Part shown: positions 6,816 to 13,525 of the stretch, piece after piece | Numbering within the stretch: the stretch's first letter is position 1 | Layout of the letters: the number at the start of each line of letters is the position of its first letter | NCBI GenBank assembly: GCA_013812515.1 | Contig: JACCTI010000045.1 | Span: 1-15,781, forward strand | From: Chthoniobacterales bacterium | Lineage (GTDB): Bacteria; Verrucomicrobiota; Verrucomicrobiia; Chthoniobacterales; UBA10450 | Length of the DNA stretch: 15,781 bases | Direction of reading: 5' to 3' | Position numbers and translations under genes: made by a program | The notes under the pieces: model-generated | The model's database searches: none | What the model was told of the DNA's origin: nothing | Seen by the model: only the letters and a program-made list of their open reading frames with translations

Positions 6816-9374
6816 ATGCCAAAGTTCCTTACCTACAATGTCATTCCCAAGCTGCCGCCGGCGCTCGAGCCGCTGCGCGAGATGGTCTTCAATGTCTGGT
6901 GGACGTGGGAGCCGTCGGCCCGTCGGCTTTTCCGCCATCTCGACCCGGAGTTGTGGGATCGAACGAATCACAATCCCGTTCGCATGCTTCAATTGTCGCG
7001 TCAGGCTCGGCTCGTGGAAGTCTCACAGGACGATGATTTCCTACGCGAGCTGAAACAGGTCCACGAGGCTTTCCGGAATTATCTCGCGCGCACGGACACC
7101 TACGGTAAGACCGGCAACGGCAGCGCAATCAAGAAGCCAATCGCGTATTTTTCCGCGGAGTTTGGCTTTCACGAATCCATCCCGAATTACTCCGGCGGTC
7201 TCGGGATTTTAGCGGGCGATCATTGTAAATCGGCCAGCGATCTCGACCTGAACTTTGTCGCCATCGGACTGCTTTACCGCCATGGGTACTTCAAGCAGCA
7301 GATCGACAACGAAGGGATTCAGGAAGCGGTCAGTCTCAATCAAAATTTTCATCACCTGCCGATCCGCGAAGTGCGCCGGAACAACGCGCGCGTCCTTGTT
7401 TCCGTCCGCATCCTCGACCGTGATGTTTGCGCGAAAATTTGGGAGCTCCACGTCGGCCGGATTAATCTTTACCTGCTCGACACCGATGTGGCGGAGAACT
7501 CGCCCGAGGACCGCCTGATCACCGCGGAACTTTACGGCGGCGATCTCGAGATGCGCATGCGCCAGGAGATGATGCTCGGCATCGGCGGCGTGCGCGCGCT
7601 TTCCGCGCTCGGGATCGACGCGCAGGTCTTTCACATGAACGAAGGCCACTCGGCCTTCCTCGCCCTGGAGCGGATTCGGGTGCTCCATCACGAGGAGCAA
7701 CTCGAGTTCTACGCCGCATTGCAGGTCGTCGCGGCGGCCAATGTTTTCACTACGCACACACCAGTCCCGGCGGGAAACGATGCTTTCCCGCGCGAGATGA
7801 TGCGGCGTTACTTCGGCGATTTTGCGAACGAACTCGGGATGCCGTTCGAGGAGCTCTTCTCGTTCGGCCAATCACGACTGAACGCGGACGATCCCTTCAG
7901 CATGACGATCCTGGCATTGCGCGCGAGCCGCCACGCGAACGGCGTCAGCAAATTGCACGGCGAAGTGAGTCGCGGGCTTTGGAAGAACGTGTGGGCCGGT
8001 GTGCCGGTGCAGGAAGTGCCGATCACCAGCATCACGAACGGGATCCACACGAAAACGTGGATGGCGCCGGAGTTCTCCGCCCTTTACACCAAGTACCTCG
8101 GCGATTGGGAAGAACGCCTCACCGACGTCGAATTCTGGCGTGGCGTGATCGACATCCCGGACGCGCAGCTTTGGGAAACACACCAGACGCTGAAGCTGCG
8201 TCTCGTGAATTTCGTGCGCGAGCGCATGCGGGTCCGCGCCGAACGCGTCGGGGAATCGCCGGAAGCGATTCGCAAAATCAATCAGGTGCTCGATCCGGAG
8301 ATTCTCACGATCGGCTTTGCGCGGCGCTTCGCGACCTACAAACGCGGCGCGCTCTTATTCTCGGATAAGGAACGGCTCACGCGGCTGCTGAACGACGAGA
8401 CGCGGCCGGTACAATTCATTTTCGCCGGCAAATCACATCCGCGCGACGACGGCGGCAAAGCGCTCATCCAGCAGGTCTACAAGTTCAGCCGCGAGAGCGG
8501 GCTCGAAAATCGCATCGTTTTCGTCGAAGACTACGATACCTACATCGCGCGCCGTCTCGTCCAGGGTGTGGATCTTTGGCTGAACAACCCGCTGCGTCCA
8601 TTGGAGGCGAGCGGGACAAGTGGAATGAAGTTGCCGCCGAATGGCGGTCTGAATCTGAGCGTGCTCGATGGCTGGTGGTGCGAGAGCTACAACGGCAAAA
8701 ACGGTTGGGCGATTAGCGTCGAGATCAAATCCGGCACGGCCGAGTTTCAAAACTCGAGCGACACAACGAGCCTTTATCAGCTCCTCGAAAATCAGATCGT
8801 GCCGCTCTATTATGCCAAGCCGGACGGAAAGCTGCCGCTCGCCTGGCTGCAGCTGATGCGAGAATCGATTCGCAGCGTGACGCCCGTCTTCAACACGCAT
8901 CGCATGGTGAAGGAGTATGCCGAGAAGCTCTACACGCCGGCGGCGAAAGCGCTGGAGGAATTCGAACGCAACGACTGCCAGCCGGCGAACGAGTTAAGCC
9001 AGTGGAAGGCGCAGATGCGCCGCGATTGGAGTCAGGTGCAAATTTACGATGTGCAGGTCGGCAACGAAGACCGCCACAACATTCTGGTCGGTGATTTATT
9101 GGAAGTCACCGCGAAGCTGCATCTTGGCGCCGTTTCTCCGAAACATGTGCGCGTGGAAGCTTATTACGGCGAGCCCGGAAGCGACGATGTTTCGAATCCT
9201 GCCCTGATTGTGCTCCAGGAAAGTGCGCACCACGAGGGCAACAATGGCCACTACGTTTATCACGGTTCCGTCCCCGCTTCCGAAAGTGGCACCTACGCTT
9301 TCGCGGTCCGCGTCGTGCCCACGCATCCGCACTTGATGCAAGCGCATGAACTGCGCCTGATCACCTGGTCGTAA
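6816..9374 (+). CDS. glgP: Alpha-glucan (glycogen) phosphorylase, GT35
   Basis: PLP-dependent enzyme that releases glucose-1-phosphate from glycogen or maltodextrin ends in the cytoplasm. The 852-residue product is of the type with an N-terminal DUF3417 domain (residues 1-110: NVIPKLPPALEPLREMVFNV), as in TIGR02094 proteins. The phosphorylase core follows, with IAYFSAEFGFHESIPNYSGGLG (108-129), FHMNEGHSAF (272-281) and THTPVPAGND (313-322). The PLP-binding lysine is Lys605 in EASGTSGMKLPPNGG, the equivalent of the classic GTSNMK lysine, so the enzyme should be active. Residues from about 720 form an extra beta-rich C-terminal region typical of this subgroup. No other glycogen gene is adjacent. 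The ATG has no clear Shine-Dalgarno sequence, and the 76-bp gap after the rhomboid gene holds no promoter I would defend. It converges on dop with only 14 bp between stops. Confidence 0.95.
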   Translation: MPKFLTYNVIPKLPPALEPLREMVFNVWWTWEPSARRLFRHLDPELWDRTNHNPVRMLQLSRQARLVEVSQDDDFLRELKQVHEAFRNYLARTDTYGKTGNGSAIKKPIAYFSAEFGFHESIPNYSGGLGILAGDHCKSASDLDLNFVAIGLLYRHGYFKQQIDNEGIQEAVSLNQNFHHLPIREVRRNNARVLVSVRILDRDVCAKIWELHVGRINLYLLDTDVAENSPEDRLITAELYGGDLEMRMRQEMMLGIGGVRALSALGIDAQVFHMNEGHSAFLALERIRVLHHEEQLEFYAALQVVAAANVFTTHTPVPAGNDAFPREMMRRYFGDFANELGMPFEELFSFGQSRLNADDPFSMTILALRASRHANGVSKLHGEVSRGLWKNVWAGVPVQEVPITSITNGIHTKTWMAPEFSALYTKYLGDWEERLTDVEFWRGVIDIPDAQLWETHQTLKLRLVNFVRERMRVRAERVGESPEAIRKINQVLDPEILTIGFARRFATYKRGALLFSDKERLTRLLNDETRPVQFIFAGKSHPRDDGGKALIQQVYKFSRESGLENRIVFVEDYDTYIARRLVQGVDLWLNNPLRPLEASGTSGMKLPPNGGLNLSVLDGWWCESYNGKNGWAISVEIKSGTAEFQNSSDTTSLYQLLENQIVPLYYAKPDGKLPLAWLQLMRESIRSVTPVFNTHRMVKEYAEKLYTPAAKALEEFERNDCQPANELSQWKAQMRRDWSQVQIYDVQVGNEDRHNILVGDLLEVTAKLHLGAVSPKHVRVEAYYGEPGSDDVSNPALIVLQESAHHEGNNGHYVYHGSVPASESGTYAFAVRVVPTHPHLMQAHELRLITWS

Positions 9375-9388
9375 CCGCCAGGTTGACG

Positions 9389-10915
9389 CTAACGCTTCGC
9401 AACAATCGTTAGGAGCTGTGCAAACTCAGCGAAATTTTCGCCGTTGCGCACGGCGTCATTGAGCGCCCTGAGACGCTCGTCCGCTGTCACTTCCGGCAAC
9501 GGAATACGATGCTTGCAACGTCCGTCCGCGAAGACAATTTCGTCCCACTGGATCGACTCAATATGCTCATTGAATTTCGCGACTGACCGTCCGCGGAAAA
9601 AACCGCGAGTCGTCTCAGGCGGCGCGAAAATCGCCGCCTTGATTTCCGCTTCACTGACAATGCGGCGCATCGTGCCTTGCCGGAGCAGTTCAAAGAAAAG
9701 GCCCTGCTCCGGCGTGACGTTATGATATTCGAGATCAATCGCCTGGAGCCAGGCATCGCTCCACAGCAAACCTTCCTCCGCCTGGAGCGCGTTAAGCAGG
9801 AACTTTTTCGCGACCCAGTCGACACGATCGCAGGCTAACGAGACATCGCGCTGAAGATCGTTCAGCACGTTCTCCCATTCGGTCAGCAGCCACGATCTCT
9901 CCGGAGTGGACGCGCGTTCGCTCTCCTGCACCGCCTTGAGATAAAGTCGCTGCACATCGATCGCGGAAATCTTGCGCCCCTCGCGCAGTTCCAAGATCCA
10001 ATCGTAATTTTGATCGCGGCTGATCGATTTCGTCGCGTTAATCGGCTGCGCAATCTCGATCTCCGGCGCTTCGCCGCGTTCGATCAGCTCGAGGACGAGC
10101 GCCGTCGTTCCGATCTTCAACGCCGTCGCCCATTCGCTCATGTTCGCGTCGCCGATGATCACGTGAAAGCGGCGATACTTGCTCGCGTCGGCGTGGGGCT
10201 CATCGCGCGTGTTGACGAGGGGCCGCTTGTTCATCGTATCGATGCTCACGAGCACGCTGAAAAAATCCGATCGTTGTGAGATCTGGTAAACGCCCGGCTG
10301 GCTGGCCGCGCTTTCCGCTTCAATCCCGAGCTTTCCCGCGCCCGCGAAAATCTGACGCGTGATCAGAAACGGCAAAACCCCCGTGACGACGCGACCCCAG
10401 GGCACATCGCGGCGAATGAGGTAATTGTCGTGGCAGCCGTAGCTATGGCCGATGAAATCCGTGTTGTTCTTGTACAACCGGAGCTCCTGATCGTCCGGCA
10501 GCTTCTGGTTCCTCCGACGGGCACATTCCGCCACGATGCGCTCGCCCGCTTTGTCCTGCGCGACGATCTGCCGCAAGGTCGTGCATTCGGGCGTGGAGTA
10601 TTCCGGGTGCGCGTGATCGTTATAGAACCGGGCGCCGTTCGAGAGGACGAGATCGCTCTTGATCTCCTCGAAGCTTAGCGGCCGGTTCTTATCGATTTCG
10701 TAATAGGCCGACTCGTCCGTGTCTTGCTGTAACTCCGCGGCCCGGAAGCCGCGTGCATCGCGATGCGGATCTTCCAGCGCGTAATCCCACTTCATCATCG
10801 CCCCGTGCTCGGTATAGGAGCGAACCAGCTCAATGGATTCCGCGACCACATCGAGCGTCTCCGCGCCGTTGATCGTGATTCCGTATTCCGTCTCGATGCC
10901 GAAAACGCGATTCAT
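9389..10915 (-). CDS. dop: Dop: Pup deamidase/depupylase
   Basis: Carboxylate-amine-ligase-fold enzyme that deamidates the C-terminal Gln of Pup and removes Pup from tagged proteins. It is Dop rather than the ligase PafA. It carries the Dop-loop region (MKWDYALEDPHRDARGF, about 41-57), which PafA lacks, and reads SNGARFYNDHAHPEYSTPEC, where PafA has DVGSHPEY. The catalytic Asp is Asp100 in NDHAHPEY, and the metal-binding Glu is in GIETEYGI near residue 8. Further matches: LYKNNTDFIGHSYGCHDNYL, NTRDEPHADASKYRRFHVIIGDANM and IGTTALVLELIERG. I chose ATG at 10915 because it gives MNRVFGIETEYG, aligning with known Dop starts; GTG at 10921 adds two residues. No pup, pafA, mpa or prcBA lies within the window, although Dop usually sits beside pup. 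It converges on glgP and is divergent from rpsB. Confidence 0.93.
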   Translation of the reverse strand: MNRVFGIETEYGITINGAETLDVVAESIELVRSYTEHGAMMKWDYALEDPHRDARGFRAAELQQDTDESAYYEIDKNRPLSFEEIKSDLVLSNGARFYNDHAHPEYSTPECTTLRQIVAQDKAGERIVAECARRRNQKLPDDQELRLYKNNTDFIGHSYGCHDNYLIRRDVPWGRVVTGVLPFLITRQIFAGAGKLGIEAESAASQPGVYQISQRSDFFSVLVSIDTMNKRPLVNTRDEPHADASKYRRFHVIIGDANMSEWATALKIGTTALVLELIERGEAPEIEIAQPINATKSISRDQNYDWILELREGRKISAIDVQRLYLKAVQESERASTPERSWLLTEWENVLNDLQRDVSLACDRVDWVAKKFLLNALQAEEGLLWSDAWLQAIDLEYHNVTPEQGLFFELLRQGTMRRIVSEAEIKAAIFAPPETTRGFFRGRSVAKFNEHIESIQWDEIVFADGRCKHRIPLPEVTADERLRALNDAVRNGENFAEFAQLLTIVAKR

Positions 10916-11210
10916 CGGCACAACATACGCGCCAAAGCAGCCGTCGAAAGAAGCGTGGAATCATCTCGTCGAGTATAGGCCCAACGCCCATCCAGCGTTC
11001 TGCCCTCCAAAAACTGTTCTGACGTAGCTACAGTCGCCGAATGAGCGCCCGTGTGGTCGTTTGATCTAGGCAAGCGCTCTTCAGCGTGCCTGAGACGGTT
11101 CGCGGCAACGTTAAAACCGGCGTGAGCGCAGGAATTCCGGTTGCCAATCCCGCCCATTGCGGCATCTTCCACGTCCGCTCCGCTCGCGCGGAGCGCTTGC
11201 GTTTTACCCT
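10916..11210. other. dop-rpsB divergent spacer with two hairpins
   Basis: About 295 bases without a supported gene; it must hold the promoters of dop (-) and rpsB (+). One hairpin spans 11068-11091: AGGCA and CGCT pair with AGCG and TGCCT around a CTTC loop, with a two-base bulge. The other is the 8-bp stem CGCTCCGC (11176-11183) with GCGGAGCG (11188-11195), ending 15 bases before the rpsB ATG. No convincing -35/-10 pair was found. An rpsB leader bound by S2 is known in E. coli, so the second hairpin is a candidate for such control, but this is inference. Confidence 0.35.
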
Positions 11211-11942
11211 ATGGCGACAATGACTGAATTAGTTCCCGAATTGCTGGAGGCCGGCGTCCACTTCGGTCACCAGACCAAGCGCTGGAATCCGAAGATGAAG
11301 CCGTTCATCTTCGAGCAGCGCAATCAAATTTACATCATCAATCTCGATGAGACGGTGAAACAATTAGGACGCGCGACCGATTTCCTCCAGGAAGTGACCC
11401 GACGCGGCGGAAAGATTCTGTTCGTCGGGTGCAAAAAGCAGGCGCAGGAGGCGGTAAAAGAAGCGGCGATGGCTTGCGGCCAGTATTACGTCAACCAGCG
11501 CTGGCTCGGAGGCACGCTCACGAACCTAACGACCATCAGGAAGAGCATCGGTCGCTTGAAGTACATTGAGGAAATCGAGCAGTCCCCTGACTTTAAAAAG
11601 ATGGGCAAGCAAGAGCTGGCGGCGCTCAACCGGGAGGCCGCGAAGTTGAAGCGGAACTTGGACGGCATTCTCGAGATGGCGAAGCTCCCGGATGCGATGG
11701 TTGTGATCGACACCACGCGCGAACAAAATGCAGTCCTGGAGGCGCGCCGCCTCGGGATTCCCACGGTCGCGATCGTCGACACCAATGCCGATCCTGAGCT
11801 GATCGATTACCCGATCGCAGGTAATGACGACGCGATCCGCGCAATCCGGGTCGTTCTGCAGAAGCTGGTGGACGCGATAGTTTCGGCCAGCGGTGAAGCC
11901 CGTGTGCGTGAGCAGGTCGAAATGGCCGGGGTTTCCGCCTAG
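11211..11942 (+). CDS. rpsB: 30S ribosomal protein S2
   Basis: Component of the small ribosomal subunit, bound late in assembly near S1. Family signatures are all present: ELLEAGVHFGHQTKRWNPKM near the start, IYIINLDET, QRWLGGTLTN, the lysine-rich helical hairpin in the middle (KKMGKQELAALNREAAKLKR), and VVIDTTREQNAVLEARRLG with VDTNADPELIDYPIAGNDDA towards the C-terminus. At 243 residues it matches the usual 230-260. The frame is open up to 11157, but the start is placed at ATG 11211 because the extra 18 residues do not fit the family; ATG 11220 is a close alternative. There is no Shine-Dalgarno sequence, and a hairpin lies just upstream. tsf follows after an 88-bp repeat-bearing spacer, the conserved rpsB-tsf order. 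Confidence 0.97.
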   Translation: MATMTELVPELLEAGVHFGHQTKRWNPKMKPFIFEQRNQIYIINLDETVKQLGRATDFLQEVTRRGGKILFVGCKKQAQEAVKEAAMACGQYYVNQRWLGGTLTNLTTIRKSIGRLKYIEEIEQSPDFKKMGKQELAALNREAAKLKRNLDGILEMAKLPDAMVVIDTTREQNAVLEARRLGIPTVAIVDTNADPELIDYPIAGNDDAIRAIRVVLQKLVDAIVSASGEARVREQVEMAGVSA

Positions 11943-11951
11943 CTCAAAAAA

Positions 11952-12020
11952 GTTGAGGGTTGAGAGTTGATGGTTGATCGACCATCTGCTTCGTCGCCCC
12001 CCAATCTTCGATTCTCAACC
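11952..12020. repeat. Heptameric tandem repeat in the rpsB-tsf spacer
   Basis: Four adjoining seven-base units occupy 11952-11979: GTTGAGG, GTTGAGA, GTTGATG and GTTGATC. The last part also forms a small palindrome (GATGGT with ACCATC, 11970-11987). Further on, CTCAACC (12014-12020) is the inverted copy of GGTTGAG in the array, so related units stand on both strands. The array sits between two co-oriented translation genes that are normally co-transcribed, so it would lie within the mRNA. Confidence 0.7.
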
Positions 12021-12030
12021 TTTTAACTCC

Positions 12031-12666
12031 ATGGAAATCAATCCTCAACTCGTCAAGCAGCTGCGCGAAAAGACGAACGCCGGCATGATGGATTGCAAAC
12101 GCGCGCTCACGGAAGCGAGCGGCGATTTGGAGAAAGCCGAAGCTGCGCTGCGGACCAAGGGAATCGCGAGCGCAGGCAAAAAATCTTCCCGTGCGACCAA
12201 GGAAGGTATTGTCGCCTCCTACATCCACCTTCAGGGCAAGGTGGGCGTGCTGGTGGAGGTGAACTGTGAGACGGATTTCGTGGCGAAAAACGAAATTTTT
12301 CGCGATTTTGTGAAGGACGTCACGTTGCATATAGCGGCGGCGCATCCACTTTACGTCAGTCGCGAAGAAGTCCCGGACCAGACGATCACTTCCGAGCGAG
12401 CCATCTACGAAGGCCAGGTGCAAGGCAAGCCCGAGAATGTCATCGCGAGAATCGTCGAAGGTAAGCTCGACAAATTCTACAGTACGGTGTGCCTGATGGA
12501 CCAGGCCTTCATCAAAAATCCTGACCAGACGATCAAAGAGCTGGTCGCGACCAAGATCGCGGAGCTCGGCGAGAACATGGTCATTCGGCGCTTCACGCGC
12601 TATTCTGTCGGCGAAGCTCTCGGTGGCGAGATGGCCGTGGCGGCCGTGGCAGAGCAGGCGGCGTAA
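12031..12666 (+). CDS. tsf: Elongation factor Ts
   Basis: Nucleotide-exchange factor that releases GDP from EF-Tu. The N-terminal UBA-like domain is clear (QLVKQLREKTNAGMMDCKRA, then ALTEASGDLEKAEAALRTKG). The EF-Tu contact motif TDFVAKN lies at about 81-87, preceded by VGVLVEVNCE. At 211 residues it is of the short type, lacking most of the second subdomain and coiled coil of the 283-residue E. coli protein. The start is placed at ATG 12031 because it gives the family N-terminus; the frame is open from 11974, but those residues come from the repeat spacer. No Shine-Dalgarno sequence is visible. It follows rpsB, but pyrH and frr, the common next genes, are replaced by a ferritin-like gene. 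Confidence 0.97.
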   Translation: MEINPQLVKQLREKTNAGMMDCKRALTEASGDLEKAEAALRTKGIASAGKKSSRATKEGIVASYIHLQGKVGVLVEVNCETDFVAKNEIFRDFVKDVTLHIAAAHPLYVSREEVPDQTITSERAIYEGQVQGKPENVIARIVEGKLDKFYSTVCLMDQAFIKNPDQTIKELVATKIAELGENMVIRRFTRYSVGEALGGEMAVAAVAEQAA

Positions 12667-12690
12667 AACGGAGGCCGTCTTTTGGTCTTA

Positions 12691-12720
12691 CACACGCAGC
12701 ACCGCGTGTGGAAACGTTTC
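12691..12720 (+). terminator. Hairpin after tsf
   Basis: The 7-bp stem CACACGC (12691-12697) with GCGTGTG (12704-12710) and a six-base loop begins 24 bases after the tsf stop. It is followed directly by the palindrome GAAACGTTTC and the T-rich CTTTGTT. This probably ends the rpsB-tsf transcript, although the T-run is weak. Confidence 0.5.
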
Positions 12721-12795
12721 TTTGTTGCGGGACCGTGGCGCCGGGCGATCACGACCCGTCGTTAGGCGTCATCAATAAAAATCGGGAGAAAAGAA

Positions 12796-13374
12796 ATGAA
12801 AATCGACTCACTCAATACATTACTGGAAGAAGAACTGAAGGACATTTATAGCGCGGAGAAGCAACTCCTGAAGGCGCTGCCGAAGATGGCGAAGAACGCT
12901 TCGTCCGAAGGCCTGAAGAGCGCGCTGCAGGAGCACTTGCAGATCACGCAGCGTCAGGTGGAGCGGCTTGAGGAGGTCTTTGGGCTGCTCGGCAAACCTG
13001 CCAAGGCGAAGACGTGCAAAGCCATGCAAGGCCTCGTGGAGGAGGGAAACGAAATGATGGAAGAGGATGCGGAAGACGCTGTCATGGACGCGGCGATCAT
13101 CGCGGCCGCGCAGAAGGTCGAGCATTACGAGATGGCGAGCTACGGCACTGTCCGCACCTGGGCGCGGCTCTGCGGCGAAGAGGAAGCGGCAGATCTTCTT
13201 CAGGAAACGCTGGATGAAGAAGGGGAAGCCGACAAGCGCCTAACGGACTTGGCCGAGAGCTTCGTGAACCCAGAAGCCGAATCGAGTGGCGACGGGGAGG
13301 GAAGCTCTTCCTCGAGGAAAATGTCGGCAAAATCCTCTGGAATGAGCGGCGGCAAATCGCGCTCTCGCCGGTAA
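12796..13374 (+). CDS. Ferritin-like DUF892 (YciE/YciF family) stress protein
   Basis: Family linked to general stress in enterobacteria; the folds known are four-helix ferritin-like bundles and the biochemical role is unsettled. The domain covers about residues 1-155. The opening NTLLEEELKDIYSAEKQLLKALPKM is typical. Candidate metal residues include Glu in the first helix, Glu46-His47 (LQEHLQ), Glu109-His110-Glu112 (KVEHYEMASYG), and the acidic run LDEEGEADK. A 35-residue low-complexity tail follows, rich in Ser, Gly, Lys and Arg (SSSSRKMSAKSSGMSGGKSR), and might bind nucleic acid; that is speculation. The start is well supported by GGGAG seven bases before the ATG, one of the better Shine-Dalgarno sequences in the window. 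It has its own strong terminator downstream and is probably a single-gene transcript. Confidence 0.9.
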   Translation: MKIDSLNTLLEEELKDIYSAEKQLLKALPKMAKNASSEGLKSALQEHLQITQRQVERLEEVFGLLGKPAKAKTCKAMQGLVEEGNEMMEEDAEDAVMDAAIIAAAQKVEHYEMASYGTVRTWARLCGEEEAADLLQETLDEEGEADKRLTDLAESFVNPEAESSGDGEGSSSSRKMSAKSSGMSGGKSRSRR

Positions 13375-13379
13375 CCCTT

Positions 13380-13497
13380 GGACCGTGCGCTGTCTCGGCG
13401 CATAGGTCCTGAGCACACCGTGCCACTCCGCAAAAGAGCGGAGCTCGAAGCAAAACGCCCTCGCAGTCCGCGTGACTGCGATGGCGTTTTTGTTTTT
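13380..13497 (+). ncRNA. Candidate structured RNA or 3' UTR with three hairpins
   Basis: Three stem-loops follow one another after the DUF892 stop. First, GGACC-GTGCGC (13380-13390) pairs with GCGCAT-A-GGTCC (13398-13409), with one bulge and one wobble. Second, CTCCGC (13426-13431) pairs with GCGGAG (13438-13443). The third is the terminator stem at 13452-13490. Tandem hairpins ending in a strong terminator are typical of small RNAs, but this could equally be the mRNA tail of the DUF892 gene. No promoter of its own was found. Confidence 0.3.
13452..13497 (+). terminator. Strong intrinsic terminator after the DUF892 gene
   Basis: AAAACGCC (13452-13459) pairs with GGCGTTTT (13483-13490), and TCGCAGTC (13461-13468) with GACTGCGA (13474-13481). 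Only one mismatch separates the two stems, and the loop is CGCGT. A T-rich tail (TTTTTGTTTTT, 13487-13497) follows. The A-run on the left makes it able to work on the other strand too. It separates the DUF892 gene from ligD. Confidence 0.9.
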
Positions 13498-13525
13498 GGC
13501 GCGCTGACTTAGGGTGAGGCCAGCG

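Noticed and set aside
7209..7871. A 220-codon - strand frame within the phosphorylase gene
   Set aside because: Antisense to a highly conserved gene region with intact motifs; no family resemblance.
10912..11172. Possible pup gene or other small gene upstream of dop
   Set aside because: The 86-residue - strand frame does not look like Pup, overlaps the dop start and lacks a C-terminal GGQ or GGE; I found no other Pup-like frame in the spacer.
11157..11210. N-terminal extension of S2 from an upstream in-frame start
   Set aside because: The extra 18 residues have no counterpart in S2 proteins, and the segment contains a strong hairpin.
11974..12030. N-terminal extension of EF-Ts into the repeat spacer
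   Set aside because: The residues come from the repeat-bearing spacer, and the EF-Ts family starts at the ATG at 12031.
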